From contig NZ_JAJEJQ010000001.1 of assembly GCF_021390575.1 (NCBI RefSeq), forward strand, positions 1,026,001-1,090,000: DNA of 64,000 nt. The letters run 5' to 3'. A program made the translations under genes and the position numbers. Position 1 is the stretch's first letter; each line of letters starts with the position of its first letter. The notes below the pieces were generated by a model, which worked only from the letters and a program-made list of their open reading frames with translations, searched no databases and was not told the DNA's origin. Positions 24,851 through 34,833 of this stretch are shown piece after piece. This stretch comes from Paraburkholderia adhaesiva (GTDB taxonomy: Bacteria > Pseudomonadota > Gammaproteobacteria > Burkholderiales > Burkholderiaceae).

Positions 24851-27013
24851 ATGACCATGTTCAATAAAGTCGTCAAAGAATTCAAATGGGGCCAGCACAA
24901 TGTGCGCCTCGAAACGGGTGAGATCGCCCGTCAGGCAAGCGGCGCCGTCATCGTCGACGTCGAAGACACCGTCGTGCTCGCCACCGTCGTCGGTGCGAAG
25001 ACTGCCAAGCCGGGCCAGGACTTCTTCCCGCTGACCGTCGACTACCTCGAAAAGACCTATTCCGCCGGCAAGATCCCGGGCGGCTTCTTCCGTCGCGAAG
25101 GCCGTCCGTCGGAAGGCGAGACGCTGATCTCGCGCCTGATCGACCGCCCGCTGCGTCCGCTCTTCCCGGAAGGTTTCTACAACGAAGTGCAGGTCGTCAT
25201 TCACGTCCTGTCGATCAACCCGGAAATCCCGGCTGACATCCCCGCGCTGATTGGCGCGTCGGCGGCGTTGGCCGTTTCGGGCCTGCCGTTCAACGGCCCG
25301 GTCGGCGCGGCTCGCGTGGCCTACATCAACAACGAGTACGTGCTGAACCCGACGCGCGCGCAGATCAAGGAATCGAGCCTTGACCTCGTCGTCGCCGGTA
25401 CGGAGCGCGCCGTGCTGATGGTGGAATCGGAAGCCCAGCAACTGCCGGAAGACGTGATGCTCGGCGCAGTGGTGTTCGGCCACGACCAGATGCAAATCGC
25501 CATCGACGCGATCCACGAACTCGTGCGTGACGGCGGCAAGCCCGAATGGGACTGGCAGCCGGCGCCGAAGAACGAAGCGCTGATCGCACGCATCACCGAA
25601 ATCGCCAACACGGACCTGCTCGCTGCGTATCAACTGCGCGACAAGCAGCAACGTTCGACGAAGCTGAAGGAAGTCTACGCAGCAACGTCGGCGAAGCTCG
25701 AAGAAGAAGCCGCTGCCGCTGGCACGGTCGCGGCCGACAAGGCCACGGTCGGCAACATCATTTTCGATCTCGAAGCGAAGATCGTCCGCTCGCAGATCCT
25801 GAACGGCGAGCCGCGCATCGACGGTCGCGACACGCGCACCGTGCGTCCGATCGAGATCCGCACCGGCGTGCTGCCGCGCACCCACGGCTCGGCGCTGTTC
25901 ACGCGCGGCGAGACGCAGGCGCTGGTCGTTGCGACGCTCGGCACGAAGGGCGATGAGCAGATCATCGACGCACTCGAAGGCGAGTACCGCGACCGCTTCA
26001 TGCTCCACTACAACATGCCCCCGTTCGCGACCGGCGAAACGGGCCGCGTCGGTTCGCCGAAGCGTCGTGAAATCGGCCACGGCCGTCTCGCGAAGCGCGC
26101 GCTCGTCGCGTGCCTGCCGAGCGCCGAAGAGTTCGGCTACTCGATCCGCGTCGTGTCGGAAATCACCGAGTCGAACGGTTCGTCGTCGATGGCATCGGTG
26201 TGCGGCGGCTGCCTCGCGCTGATGGACGCCGGCGTGCCGATGAAGGCGCACGTCGCGGGTATCGCGATGGGCCTGATCCTCGAAGGTAACAAGTTCGCCG
26301 TGCTGACCGACATCCTCGGCGACGAAGATCACCTCGGCGACATGGACTTCAAGGTGGCCGGTACGGAAGCCGGCGTGACCGCGCTCCAGATGGACATCAA
26401 GATCCAGGGCATCACGAAGGAAATCATGCAGGTCGCGCTCGCGCAGGCGAAGGAAGGCCGCATGCACATCCTCGGCAAGATGACCTCGGCGGTTTCGGGC
26501 GTGAACACGGAGCTGTCGGCTTACGCTCCGCGCATGATCACCATCAAGATCAATCCGGAGAAGATCCGCGACGTGATCGGCAAGGGTGGTTCGGTGATCC
26601 GCGCGCTGACCGAAGAAACCGGCACGACGATCGACATCTCCGACGACGGCGTCGTGACCATCGCGAGCACGTCGAGCGAAGGCATGGCCGAAGCGAAGAA
26701 GCGCATCGAGAACATCACGGCTGAAATCGAAGTGGGCCAGGTGTATGAAGGTCCGGTTCTCAAGCTGCTGGATTTCGGCGCGATCGTGAACCTGCTGCCG
26801 GGCAAGGATGGTCTGCTGCACATCTCCGAGATCGCCAACGAGCGCATCAAGGACATCAACGACTATCTGAAGGAAGGCCAGATCGTGAAGGTCAAGGTCA
26901 TCCAGACGGATGAGAAGGGCCGCGTACGCCTGTCGGCGAAGGCACTGCTGAACGAAGCAGCCGCCAATGCCAACGGCAACGACGGTGCGCCGCAAGGTGA
27001 ACCGCAGCAGTAA
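24851..27013 (+). CDS. pnp: Polyribonucleotide nucleotidyltransferase (PNPase)
   Basis: 720-aa 3'-to-5' phosphorolytic exoribonuclease. It has two RNase PH domains (about 10-215 and 310-540), then a KH domain ([15 protein letters not shown] at about 573) and an S1 domain ([20 protein letters not shown]). The ATG at 24851 was chosen because AAGGAG lies 10 nt upstream; TTG 24845 and ATG 24857 are in frame. The gene is preceded by two leader hairpins and followed by a strong terminator. Confidence 0.97.
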   Translation: MTMFNKVVKEFKWGQHNVRLETGEIARQASGAVIVDVEDTVVLATVVGAKTAKPGQDFFPLTVDYLEKTYSAGKIPGGFFRREGRPSEGETLISRLIDRPLRPLFPEGFYNEVQVVIHVLSINPEIPADIPALIGASAALAVSGLPFNGPVGAARVAYINNEYVLNPTRAQIKESSLDLVVAGTERAVLMVESEAQQLPEDVMLGAVVFGHDQMQIAIDAIHELVRDGGKPEWDWQPAPKNEALIARITEIANTDLLAAYQLRDKQQRSTKLKEVYAATSAKLEEEAAAAGTVAADKATVGNIIFDLEAKIVRSQILNGEPRIDGRDTRTVRPIEIRTGVLPRTHGSALFTRGETQALVVATLGTKGDEQIIDALEGEYRDRFMLHYNMPPFATGETGRVGSPKRREIGHGRLAKRALVACLPSAEEFGYSIRVVSEITESNGSSSMASVCGGCLALMDAGVPMKAHVAGIAMGLILEGNKFAVLTDILGDEDHLGDMDFKVAGTEAGVTALQMDIKIQGITKEIMQVALAQAKEGRMHILGKMTSAVSGVNTELSAYAPRMITIKINPEKIRDVIGKGGSVIRALTEETGTTIDISDDGVVTIASTSSEGMAEAKKRIENITAEIEVGQVYEGPVLKLLDFGAIVNLLPGKDGLLHISEIANERIKDINDYLKEGQIVKVKVIQTDEKGRVRLSAKALLNEAAANANGNDGAPQGEPQQ

Positions 27014-27031
27014 GTAATGAGGTAGCCTGTA

Positions 27032-27065
27032 ACGGCCGGCAGCGCAGCGCGCGCCGGCCGTTTTT
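27032..27065 (+). terminator. Rho-independent terminator of pnp
   Basis: ACGGCCGGC / GCCGGCCGT form a 9-bp stem with a 12-nt loop followed by TTTTT, 18 nt after the pnp stop. Confidence 0.9.
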
Positions 27066-27137
27066 CATGATGGGAAGCCTTGATGGCCCTGTGTATGCAA
27101 CGCGTGCGCAACGCCATCAAGATCAGGGGGGAGCGAG

Positions 27138-28154
27138 ATGAAGGCAGTCGAGATTACCGAATTCGGTGCGCCGGATGTGCTGAAGCTGACTGAGCGGCCG
27201 ACGCCCGAACCGAAGGCGGGCGAAGTGCTCATCAAGGTAGCGGCGTCGGGCGTGAACCGTCCGGACGTGTTCCAGCGCAAGGGATCGTATGCGCCGCCGC
27301 CGGGCATCTCCGACCTGCCGGGGCTGGAAGTGGCGGGCGAGATCGTGGGCGGCACGATCGACGCGAAGAACAATCCGTTCGGCCTGAAGATCGGCGACCG
27401 CGTGTGCGCGCTGATCGCGGGCGGCGGCTATGCCGAATTCGCGGTTGCACCGCTCGGCCAGTGTCTTCCGGTGCCGAAGGGGCTCTCCGACGTCGAGGCT
27501 GCTTCGCTGCCCGAAACGTTTTTTACGGTCTGGTCCAACGTGTTCCAGCGCGGCCAGCTCGGCGCGGGCGAGGGCGGTGCGAACGAAACGCTGCTCGTGC
27601 AAGGCGGTTCGAGCGGCATCGGTGTGACGGCGATCCAGATGGCGCAGGCGCTCGGCTTTCGCGTGTTCGTGACGGCAGGCTCCGACGACAAGTGCCGCGC
27701 CTGTGAAGAACTGGGCGCCGAACGTGCGATTAACTATCGCACCGAAGATTTCGTCGAGGTCGTGAAGGCGCTGACGCACGATCGGGGCGTCGATGTGATT
27801 CTCGACATGGTCGGCGGCGGCTATGTGCCGCGCGAACTTTCTGCACTCGCGGACGGTGGCCGTATCGTGCTGATCGCGACGCTTGGTGGGTCGAAGGCGG
27901 AGGTCGCCATGCACGAGATTCTGCGCCGACGCCTGACGATTACGGGTTCGACGCTGCGCGCGCGACCCGTGGAATTCAAGGCGCGCATTGCTCGGGAGCT
28001 AAAGGAGCGCGTGTGGCCGCTTATCGAAGAGGGCCGCATCAAGCCTGTGGTGTTCCGCGTGTTTCCTGCCGCGAACGCTGCCGACGCGCATGCACTCATG
28101 GAGAGCAGCGAGCACATCGGCAAGATCGTGCTCGATTGGGGTCAGACGGCCTGA
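27138..28154 (+). CDS. NAD(P)H quinone oxidoreductase, PIG3/zeta-crystallin-type MDR
   Basis: 338-aa medium-chain reductase without zinc ligands. The N-terminal GroES-like part has KAVEITEFGAPDVLKLTERP and the Rossmann part begins LVQGGSSGIGVTAIQMAQALG. Family members reduce quinones with NADPH. A GGGGGGAG-type ribosome site precedes the ATG. It sits alone between the pnp terminator and the tpiA promoter. Confidence 0.92.
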   Translation: MKAVEITEFGAPDVLKLTERPTPEPKAGEVLIKVAASGVNRPDVFQRKGSYAPPPGISDLPGLEVAGEIVGGTIDAKNNPFGLKIGDRVCALIAGGGYAEFAVAPLGQCLPVPKGLSDVEAASLPETFFTVWSNVFQRGQLGAGEGGANETLLVQGGSSGIGVTAIQMAQALGFRVFVTAGSDDKCRACEELGAERAINYRTEDFVEVVKALTHDRGVDVILDMVGGGYVPRELSALADGGRIVLIATLGGSKAEVAMHEILRRRLTITGSTLRARPVEFKARIARELKERVWPLIEEGRIKPVVFRVFPAANAADAHALMESSEHIGKIVLDWGQTA

Positions 28155-28231
28155 GCGCCCTTTGCCCCTCGTGCGGCTTGATTTTTGCGCCGCTTTTGTC
28201 AGTTCGCACGTGGAAATCCAGAGTCGCTGGT

Positions 28232-28261
28232 TTGACCGGCCTGGATTTCGCACAGTAAAAT
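28232..28261 (+). promoter_or_regulatory. Putative promoter of tpiA-secG
   Basis: TTGACC (28232-28237), an 18-nt spacer and TAAAAT (28256-28261) give a good sigma70 match about 58 nt before the tpiA start. Confidence 0.6.
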
Positions 28262-28319
28262 GATACGTTTTGCGTCCGCTTTTAACAGCAGCAGAATTAA
28301 CGGAAGTTAACTGAAGGCG

Positions 28320-29102
28320 ATGTCGAATCAACGATCCAAGCTTGTAGTCGGTAACTGGAAAATGCACGGGCGCCTCGCGCCGAATGCAGCGCTGCTGCAG
28401 GGCGTCGCGCGCGGCGCGCAGACGCTGCCGCAAGACGTGCGAGTGGGCGTGTGCGTGCCGTATCCGTATCTCGCGCAGGCGCAGGCGCTACTCGGTGGAA
28501 GTCGTGTGGCCTGGGGTGCGCAAGACGTATCGGCGCACGAGCAGGGTGCGTACACCGGCGAAGTCGCGGCGGGTATGGTTGCCGACTTCGAGGCGATGTA
28601 CGCGATCGTCGGTCACTCGGAGCGGCGCGCGTACCACGGCGAAAGCCCGGAACTCGTGGCGGCAAAGACTCAGCGCGCGCTGGCTGCGGGCCTTACGCCC
28701 ATCGTCTGTGTGGGTGAGACGCTCGACGAGCGCGAATCCGGCGCGACCGAGCGTGTGGTCAGTGCTCAGCTCGATGCGGTGCTCGCTGTGTTGTCGGCTG
28801 ATGAGGCTGCGCGCATCGTTGTGGCCTACGAGCCGGTCTGGGCCATTGGTACTGGAAAGAGCGCGACGTCGGAGCAGGCTCAGCAGGTCCATGCTTTCTT
28901 GCGCGCGCGCCTTGCCGCCAAGGGAGCGCAGGTCGCGGATGTGCCGTTGCTCTACGGTGGCAGTGTGAAGCCGGAAAATGCGGCCGAACTGTTTCGTCAG
29001 GGTGATATCGACGGCGGCCTGATTGGCGGTGCGGCGTTGAAGGAAGGGGATTTTCTCGCGATTTGCGTGGCCGCCGCGGCGGCTGCGGATATCGCGGGCT
29101 GA
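28320..29102 (+). CDS. tpiA: Triosephosphate isomerase
   Basis: 260-aa TIM-barrel enzyme interconverting dihydroxyacetone phosphate and glyceraldehyde 3-phosphate. Signature motifs are GNWKMHG (with the catalytic Lys), [11 protein letters not shown] (catalytic His) and [12 protein letters not shown] (catalytic Glu). It is followed 91 nt later by secG, a common pairing. The short gap holds a GC-rich hairpin without a T-run. Confidence 0.97.
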   Translation: MSNQRSKLVVGNWKMHGRLAPNAALLQGVARGAQTLPQDVRVGVCVPYPYLAQAQALLGGSRVAWGAQDVSAHEQGAYTGEVAAGMVADFEAMYAIVGHSERRAYHGESPELVAAKTQRALAAGLTPIVCVGETLDERESGATERVVSAQLDAVLAVLSADEAARIVVAYEPVWAIGTGKSATSEQAQQVHAFLRARLAAKGAQVADVPLLYGGSVKPENAAELFRQGDIDGGLIGGAALKEGDFLAICVAAAAAADIAG

Positions 29103-29193
29103 GAGCTTCGCGCGTGCCCTCGAGAGGGGCGCGCAGGCGACGTATGCGCGGGCCGTAGAGGGCGTGCGCTCAACAACGAGTCAGGTGAGTGTG

Positions 29194-29607
29194 ATGCTGG
29201 TTTTGAAAACATTGGTTATCGTCGTGCAGCTTCTGTCGGCGCTTGGGGTGATCGGCCTCGTGCTGCTGCAGCACGGCAAAGGCGCTGACATGGGTGCCGC
29301 TTTCGGTAGCGGTGCTTCGGGCAGTCTGTTCGGTGCGAGCGGTTCCGCGAACTTCCTGTCGCGCACGACCGCAGTGCTGGCGACGCTGTTTTTCGTATCG
29401 ACCCTTGCATTAACGTACCTGGGGTCTTATCATGCGAAGCCTTCGGCTGGCGTGCTTGGTGCTACGGCTCCTGCTCCGGTTGCGGCATCCCCGGTTGTGG
29501 CTCCTGTAGCGGCTTCACCGGTGGCTGCATCGCCCGTAGCAGCATCCCCGGTAGCAGCATCTCCGGCCGCAGCGGCGACGCATCCTGGCAATGACGTTCC
29601 GAAATAA
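29194..29607 (+). CDS. secG: Preprotein translocase subunit SecG
   Basis: 137 aa. The first ~85 residues form the SecG core with two transmembrane helices (TLVIVVQLLSALGVIGLVLL and LATLFFVSTLALTYLG) linked by a Gly/Ser-rich loop (GKGADMGAAFGSGASGSLFG). The ~50-residue C-terminal tail is an Ala/Pro/Val low-complexity extension built of 15-bp repeats. The start is at ATG 29194, since the longer frame has no ribosome site. It is part of the SecYEG channel in the inner membrane. Confidence 0.93.
   Translation: MLVLKTLVIVVQLLSALGVIGLVLLQHGKGADMGAAFGSGASGSLFGASGSANFLSRTTAVLATLFFVSTLALTYLGSYHAKPSAGVLGATAPAPVAASPVVAPVAASPVAASPVAASPVAASPAAAATHPGNDVPK
29479..29565 (+). repeat. 15-bp tandem repeats encoding VAASP in the SecG tail
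   Basis: Units of 15 bp encode Val-Ala-Ala-Ser-Pro at 29479, 29506, 29521, 29536 and 29551, with a 12-bp VVAP unit at 29494. The last two units differ by one base, indicating recent duplication or slippage. Confidence 0.8.
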
Positions 29608-29634
29608 AAAATTCAAAAAACTTGGTTTTGTGCG

Positions 29635-29663
29635 TTGAACAATTCACGAGAACAGGTTAGAAT
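29635..29663 (+). promoter_or_regulatory. Strong sigma70 promoter of tRNA-Leu
   Basis: TTGAAC (29635-29640), a 17-nt spacer and TAGAAT (29658-29663), near-consensus, lie about 60 nt upstream of the tRNA. Confidence 0.75.
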
Positions 29664-29724
29664 TTAAGTCTTGAAGCGATTCGCGGGTTTCAACGAGAAA
29701 TTGTTCTCCCGGATTGCATGTAGT

Positions 29725-29809
29725 GCCGACGTGGTGAAATTGGTAGACACGCTATCTTGAGGGGGTAGTGGCGAAAGCTGTGCGAGTTCGAGTCTCGCCG
29801 TCGGCACCA
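29725..29809 (+). tRNA. tRNA-Leu (GAG)
   Basis: 85 nt including an encoded CCA end. The acceptor stem GCCGACG pairs with CGTCGGC. The anticodon stem CTATC/GGTAG encloses the loop TTGAGGG, giving anticodon GAG. The T-arm has GTTCGAGTC, and the long variable arm is typical of leucine tRNAs. It has its own promoter and is followed by a terminator. Confidence 0.95.
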
Positions 29810-29818
29810 ATGTTATCT

Positions 29819-29860
29819 AAAAAATGCCAGCCGCTTGCTTCAGCTTCGGCTGGCATTTTT
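29819..29860 (+). terminator. Rho-independent terminator after tRNA-Leu
   Basis: TGCCAGCCG / CGGCTGGCA form a 9-bp stem flanked by AAAAAA and TTTTT. It separates the tRNA from the nuo operon, whose own promoter must lie in 29861-29968; no clear boxes were found there. Confidence 0.88.
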
Positions 29861-29968
29861 GCTTTTAGATCGTGTTAGTTTGTTGTTCGCAGCGCGTAGT
29901 ACGTGTAGTGATACCCGCAGAGTGATACGTCCCTGCGGATCCCCGAACCAAACCGATAGAGGATAGCC

Positions 29969-30328
29969 TTGAACCTCGCTGCCTATTACCCCGTCCTGTT
30001 GTTCATTGTCGTAGGTCTCGGTCTGGGCATAGCGCTGGTTACCATCGGCAAGATCCTCGGTCCCAACCGACCAGACAGCGAAAAAAATTCGCCGTACGAG
30101 TGCGGCTTCGAAGCGTTCGAAGACGCGCGCATGAAGTTCGACGTGCGCTACTACCTGGTCGCCATTCTCTTCATCATCTTCGACCTTGAAACCGCGTTCC
30201 TGTTTCCGTGGGGTGTAGCCCTGCGTGACATCGGCTGGCCCGGCTTTCTGGCGATGATGGTATTTCTGCTCGAATTCCTGCTGGGCTTTGCCTACATCTG
30301 GAAGAAAGGTGGTCTTGACTGGGAATGA
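29969..30328 (+). CDS. nuoA: NADH-quinone oxidoreductase subunit A
   Basis: 119-aa membrane subunit of complex I with three hydrophobic helices and the conserved loop [20 protein letters not shown]. The start is a TTG at 29969 (encoding MNLAAYYP), with AGAGGA just upstream; no ATG gives the conserved N-terminus. It is the first gene of the complete 14-gene nuo operon. Confidence 0.95.
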   Translation: MNLAAYYPVLLFIVVGLGLGIALVTIGKILGPNRPDSEKNSPYECGFEAFEDARMKFDVRYYLVAILFIIFDLETAFLFPWGVALRDIGWPGFLAMMVFLLEFLLGFAYIWKKGGLDWE

Positions 30329-30401
30329 CGGGTTAATCGCCGGATAGCATGAATGGTGCTGCGGGGAACACTGCGGGCCGTTCGTCTGGAGTGGAAAACA
30401 A

Positions 30402-30881
30402 ATGAGTATCGAAGGGGTCTTGAAGGAAGGGTTTGTCACCACTACGGCTGACAAGCTGATCAACTGGACGCGCACCGGCTCGCTGTGGCCGATGACGTTC
30501 GGGCTTGCATGTTGCGCGGTTGAGATGATGCACGCGGGCGCGGCCCGCTATGACCTCGACCGCTTCGGTGTCGTGTTCCGTCCGAGCCCGCGCCAGTCCG
30601 ACGTGATGATCGTCGCCGGCACGCTGTGCAACAAGATGGCACCAGCGCTGCGCAAGGTCTACGACCAGATGGCCGAGCCGCGCTGGGTGATCTCGATGGG
30701 GTCGTGCGCCAACGGCGGCGGCTATTACCACTATTCGTATTCGGTTGTGCGCGGTTGCGATCGCATCGTGCCGGTCGATGTCTACGTGCCGGGTTGCCCT
30801 CCCACTGCGGAAGCCCTGGTCTACGGGGTGATCCAGCTGCAGGCGAAGATCCGTCGCACCAACACCATCGCCCGTCAATAA
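30402..30881 (+). CDS. nuoB: NADH-quinone oxidoreductase subunit B
   Basis: 159-aa peripheral-arm subunit holding cluster N2, the last 4Fe-4S before quinone. The tandem cysteines are in [10 protein letters not shown], with further ligands in [10 protein letters not shown] and [11 protein letters not shown]. It lies 73 nt after nuoA. Confidence 0.97.
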
Positions 30882-30903
30882 AGGCCGCGTGCCTCCCCAC
30901 AAT

Positions 30904-31509
30904 ATGGCAAGCAAACTCGAGACCCTGAAAGCGAACCTCGAAGCAGCCCTTGGCGCGCGCGTCGTCAGTCTTACCGAGGCACTCGGCGAGCTGACGCTGG
31001 TCGTCAAGGCGGGCGATTATCTGGGCGTCGCGAAGGAACTGCGCGACAACCCCACGCTGCGCTTCGAACAGTTGATCGACCTGTGTGGCCTGGACTATCA
31101 GGCCTACGGTGATGGTGCGTGGGAAGGCCCGCGCTTCGCTGCCGTGTCGCACCTGCTCTCGATCGCGAATAACTGGCGTCTGCGTCTGCGCGTATTCGCG
31201 CCCGACGACGCAGTGCCCATCGTGCCGTCGCTCGTCGAGATCTGGAATTCGACGAACTGGTACGAGCGCGAAGCGTTCGACCTCTACGGCATCGTCTTCG
31301 AAGGTCATCCGGACCTGCGCCGCATCCTCACCGACTACGGCTTCATCGGCCATCCGTTCCGCAAGGACTTCCCGGTTTCGGGTTACGTCGAAATGCGTTA
31401 CGACCCGGAGCAGAAGCGCGTCGTCTATCAGCCGGTGACGATCGAGCCGCGCGAAATCACGCCGCGTGTGATCCGCGAGGATCGGTACGGTGGTCTGAAG
31501 AAACACTAA
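30904..31509 (+). CDS. nuoC: NADH-quinone oxidoreductase subunit C
   Basis: 201-aa 30-kDa-type subunit of the connecting arm. Diagnostic parts are [20 protein letters not shown] and [19 protein letters not shown]. The ATG at 30904 gives the usual MASKLETLK; a GTG at 30889 would add five residues and is closer to an AAAGG. NuoC and NuoD are separate genes here, unlike the fused NuoCD of enterobacteria. Confidence 0.94.
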   Translation: MASKLETLKANLEAALGARVVSLTEALGELTLVVKAGDYLGVAKELRDNPTLRFEQLIDLCGLDYQAYGDGAWEGPRFAAVSHLLSIANNWRLRLRVFAPDDAVPIVPSLVEIWNSTNWYEREAFDLYGIVFEGHPDLRRILTDYGFIGHPFRKDFPVSGYVEMRYDPEQKRVVYQPVTIEPREITPRVIREDRYGGLKKH

Positions 31510-31518
31510 GAGGGTCGC

Positions 31519-32772
31519 ATGTCCGAGATCAAAAACTACACGCTCAACTTCGGCCCGCAGCACCCGGCAGCGCACGGTGTGCTGCGCCTCGTGCTCGAGC
31601 TCGATGGTGAAGTGATCCAGCGCGCCGATCCGCACATCGGCCTTCTGCACCGCGCGACTGAAAAGCTCGCCGAAAGCAAGACCTTCATCCAGTCGGTGCC
31701 GTACATGGACCGCCTCGACTACGTGTCGATGATGGTCAACGAGCACGGTTACGTGCTCGCGATCGAAAAGCTGCTCGGCATCGAAGTGCCGGTGCGCGCG
31801 AAGTACATCCGCGTGCTGTTCGACGAAATCACGCGCGTGCTGAACCACCTGATGTGGATCGGCTCGCACGCACTCGACGTCGGCGCGATGGCGGTCTTCC
31901 TCTACGCGTTCCGTGAGCGCGAAGATCTGATGGATGTCTATGAGGCGGTGTCGGGCGCGCGCATGCACGCGGCCTACTATCGCCCGGGCGGCGTCTATCG
32001 CGATCTGCCCGACGCGATGCCGCAATACAAGGCGTCGAAGCTCCACAACGAGCGCGCGCTCGCGAAGATGAACGAAGCGCGTCAGGGTTCGCTGCTCGAT
32101 TTCATCGACGATTTCTTCACGCGCTTCCCGGGCTGTGTCGATGAGTACGAAACGCTGCTCACCGACAACCGCATCTGGAAGCAGCGGCTTGTGGGCATCG
32201 GCGTGGTGAGCCCCGAGCGTGCGATGCAGCTCGGTCTTACCGGCGCGATGCTGCGCGGTTCGGGTATCGAATGGGATCTGCGCAAGAAGCAGCCGTACGA
32301 AGTCTACGATCAGATGGACTTCGACATCCCGGTCGGCGTGAATGGCGACTGCTACGACCGCTATCTCGTGCGTGTCGAGGAAATGCGTCAGTCCACGCGC
32401 ATTGCGAAGCAGTGTATTGAGTGGCTGCGCAAGAATCCCGGCCCGGTGATGATCGACAATCACAAGATCGCTCCGCCGTCGCGCGTGAACATGAAGTCGA
32501 ACATGGAAGAGCTGATTCACCACTTCAAGCTCTTCAGCGAAGGCTTCCACGTGCCCGCGGGCGAGGCATACGCCGCGGTCGAGCATCCGAAGGGCGAGTT
32601 CGGCATCTATCTCGTGTCGGATGGTGCGAACAAGCCGTATCGCCTGAAGATTCGCGCACCGGGCTATGCGCACCTGGCCGCGCTCGATGAGATGGCGCGC
32701 GGTCACATGATTGCAGACGCAGTGACGATCATTGGTACGCAGGACATTGTGTTCGGCGAGATCGATCGCTAA
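31519..32772 (+). CDS. nuoD: NADH-quinone oxidoreductase subunit D
   Basis: 417-aa 49-kDa-type subunit lining the quinone pocket. Motifs are [33 protein letters not shown] and [15 protein letters not shown], and the C-terminus ends DIVFGEIDR as is usual. A GAGGG-type ribosome site lies in the 9-nt gap after nuoC. Confidence 0.97.
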   Translation: MSEIKNYTLNFGPQHPAAHGVLRLVLELDGEVIQRADPHIGLLHRATEKLAESKTFIQSVPYMDRLDYVSMMVNEHGYVLAIEKLLGIEVPVRAKYIRVLFDEITRVLNHLMWIGSHALDVGAMAVFLYAFREREDLMDVYEAVSGARMHAAYYRPGGVYRDLPDAMPQYKASKLHNERALAKMNEARQGSLLDFIDDFFTRFPGCVDEYETLLTDNRIWKQRLVGIGVVSPERAMQLGLTGAMLRGSGIEWDLRKKQPYEVYDQMDFDIPVGVNGDCYDRYLVRVEEMRQSTRIAKQCIEWLRKNPGPVMIDNHKIAPPSRVNMKSNMEELIHHFKLFSEGFHVPAGEAYAAVEHPKGEFGIYLVSDGANKPYRLKIRAPGYAHLAALDEMARGHMIADAVTIIGTQDIVFGEIDR

Positions 32773-32787
32773 GCGGGCAACATCCGG

Positions 32788-32875
32788 CGCGCCCCGGGGG
32801 CTCGGGCGCGTGCCGCGCAACATGCCGGGAACGCCACGTCTGTCGCAGCAAGCGGTAATGCAGCATGTGCGACAG
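32788..32875 (+). other. Two hairpins between nuoD and nuoE
   Basis: The 142-nt gap has two stems: CGCGCCC (32788) with GGGCGCG (32804), and a perfect 8-bp CTGTCGCA (32840) with TGCGACAG (32868). Neither has a T-run, so they look like mRNA processing or stability elements rather than terminators. Other nuo gaps are mostly short. Confidence 0.5.
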
Positions 32876-32914
32876 GTTTTCGTTCGGTAGGAATTGAAAG
32901 AGTCGTGTCTGAAA

Positions 32915-33400
32915 ATGATCTCAGCTGAAGGCCTGAAAGAAATCGATCGCGCGTTGACGAAGTACCCCGCCGATCAGAGACAGTCCGCCGTGATGGCGGC
33001 ACTGGCCGTCGCTCAAGAAGAGCATGGCTGGCTGTCGCCCGAACTCATGCAGTTCGTGGCCGACTACATTGGCATGCCGCCTGTCGCGGTCCAGGAAGTC
33101 GCTACCTTCTACACGATGTTCGAGACGAAGCCGGTCGGCAAGCACAAGATCACGCTCTGCACGAACCTGCCGTGCCAGCTCGGTCCGGATGGCGGCTCCG
33201 ACAGCACGGCCGCTTACCTGAAGCAGAAGCTCGGAATCGACTTCGGCGAAACCACACCCGATGGCAAGTTCACCCTGAAAGAGGGCGAGTGCATGGGCGC
33301 GTGTGGCGATGCGCCGGTGCTGCTCGTGAACAACCACCGCATGTGCAGCTTCATGAGCCGCGAGAAGATCGACCAGCTGCTCGAGGAACTTTCGAAATGA
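32915..33400 (+). CDS. nuoE: NADH-quinone oxidoreductase subunit E
   Basis: 161-aa subunit with the 2Fe-2S cluster N1a; ligands are C-x4-C in LCTNLPCQ and C-x3-C in [10 protein letters not shown]. The ATG at 32915 gives [14 protein letters not shown]; a TTG at 32894 would add seven residues. The gene overlaps nuoF by 4 nt. Confidence 0.94.
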   Translation: MISAEGLKEIDRALTKYPADQRQSAVMAALAVAQEEHGWLSPELMQFVADYIGMPPVAVQEVATFYTMFETKPVGKHKITLCTNLPCQLGPDGGSDSTAAYLKQKLGIDFGETTPDGKFTLKEGECMGACGDAPVLLVNNHRMCSFMSREKIDQLLEELSK

Positions 33401-34725
33401 CCTCTCTGCACAACCGGCACATCAAACCGCTGATTCTCGCCGGCCTTAACGGCGACAACTGGCACCTCGAAGACTACGTGGCACGCGGCGGTTACAAGCA
33501 GCTGCGCCGCATTCTCGAAGAAAAGATTCCGCCCGAGCAGGTGATCGCCGACGTCAAGGCGTCGGGTCTGCGTGGCCGCGGCGGTGCGGGCTTCCCCACC
33601 GGCCTGAAGTGGAGCTTCATGCCGCGCCAGTTCCCGGGACAGAAGTATCTCGTCTGTAACTCAGATGAGGGCGAGCCGGGCACTTTCAAGGACCGCGACA
33701 TTCTGCGCTGGAATCCGCACTCGGTGATCGAAGGCATGGCCATCGGCGCTTACGCCATGGGCATCACCGTCGGATACAACTACATCCACGGCGAGATCTT
33801 CGAGGTTTATCGCCGCTTCGAGGCTGCGCTTGAAGAAGCGCGCCAGGCGGGCTATCTCGGCGACAACATTCTCGGCACCGACTTCTCGTTCCAGTTGCAC
33901 GCGCACCACGGTTATGGCGCGTACATTTGCGGCGAAGAAACGGCACTGCTCGAGTCGCTCGAAGGCAAGAAGGGTCAGCCGCGCTTCAAGCCGCCGTTCC
34001 CGGCGAGCTTCGGCGTGTACGGCAAGCCCACCACGATCAACAACACCGAGACGTTTGCCGCGGTTCCGTTCCTGCTGGAAGTCGGTCCGCAGGCGTACAT
34101 GGAACTCGGCAAGCCGAACAACGGCGGCACGAAGATTTTCTCGATTGCTGGCGACGTTGAGCGTCCGGGCAACTATGAAATTCCGCTCGGCACCCCGTTC
34201 GCGACGCTCATGGAGCTGGCCGGCGGCGTGCGCGGCGGCAAGAAGCTCAAGGCGGTGATTCCTGGTGGATCGTCGGCGCCGGTGATTCCGGGCGACCTGA
34301 TGATGCAGACCGACATGGACTACGACTCGATCGCGAAGCAGGGCTCGATGCTCGGCTCGGGCGCGGTCATCGTCATGGACGAGACGCGTTGCATGGTGCG
34401 TTCGCTGCTGCGTCTTTCGTACTTCTATTACGAAGAGTCGTGCGGTCAGTGCACGCCGTGCCGCGAAGGCACGGGCTGGATGTATCGCGTCGTGAACCGC
34501 ATCGAAAACGGCCAGGGCCGCCAGGAAGACCTGGACCTGCTGAATTCGGTGGCGGGCAACATCATGGGCCGCACGATCTGTGCGCTCGGCGATGCGGCTG
34601 CGATGCCGGTGCGCGGCATGCTCAAGCACTACTGGGACGAATTCGAATATCACGTGCACAACAAGCGTTGCCTCGTCGGCGGACATGCCGGCTCGCACGC
34701 GGCATCGGAGACGGTGACCGTCTGA
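33397..34725 (+). CDS. nuoF: NADH-quinone oxidoreductase subunit F
   Basis: 442-aa NADH-binding subunit with FMN and cluster N3. The NADH/FMN loop is [15 protein letters not shown], and the iron-sulfur ligands are in [11 protein letters not shown]. It begins at an ATG overlapping the nuoE stop. Confidence 0.97.
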   Translation: MTSLHNRHIKPLILAGLNGDNWHLEDYVARGGYKQLRRILEEKIPPEQVIADVKASGLRGRGGAGFPTGLKWSFMPRQFPGQKYLVCNSDEGEPGTFKDRDILRWNPHSVIEGMAIGAYAMGITVGYNYIHGEIFEVYRRFEAALEEARQAGYLGDNILGTDFSFQLHAHHGYGAYICGEETALLESLEGKKGQPRFKPPFPASFGVYGKPTTINNTETFAAVPFLLEVGPQAYMELGKPNNGGTKIFSIAGDVERPGNYEIPLGTPFATLMELAGGVRGGKKLKAVIPGGSSAPVIPGDLMMQTDMDYDSIAKQGSMLGSGAVIVMDETRCMVRSLLRLSYFYYEESCGQCTPCREGTGWMYRVVNRIENGQGRQEDLDLLNSVAGNIMGRTICALGDAAAMPVRGMLKHYWDEFEYHVHNKRCLVGGHAGSHAASETVTV

Positions 34726-34833
34726 GGGCGGAGCGCGGAAGGGGAGACCTGGGTGCGTGCCGCGAAGCGCGACGCATCCCGGTAGACCGCGGTGAACGAT
34801 TGAGCGGTAACAGGTTAGGGACGATTAACCATC

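Noticed and set aside
32788..32875. Terminator between nuoD and nuoE
   Set aside because: The stems are good but there is no T-run, and the operon clearly continues.
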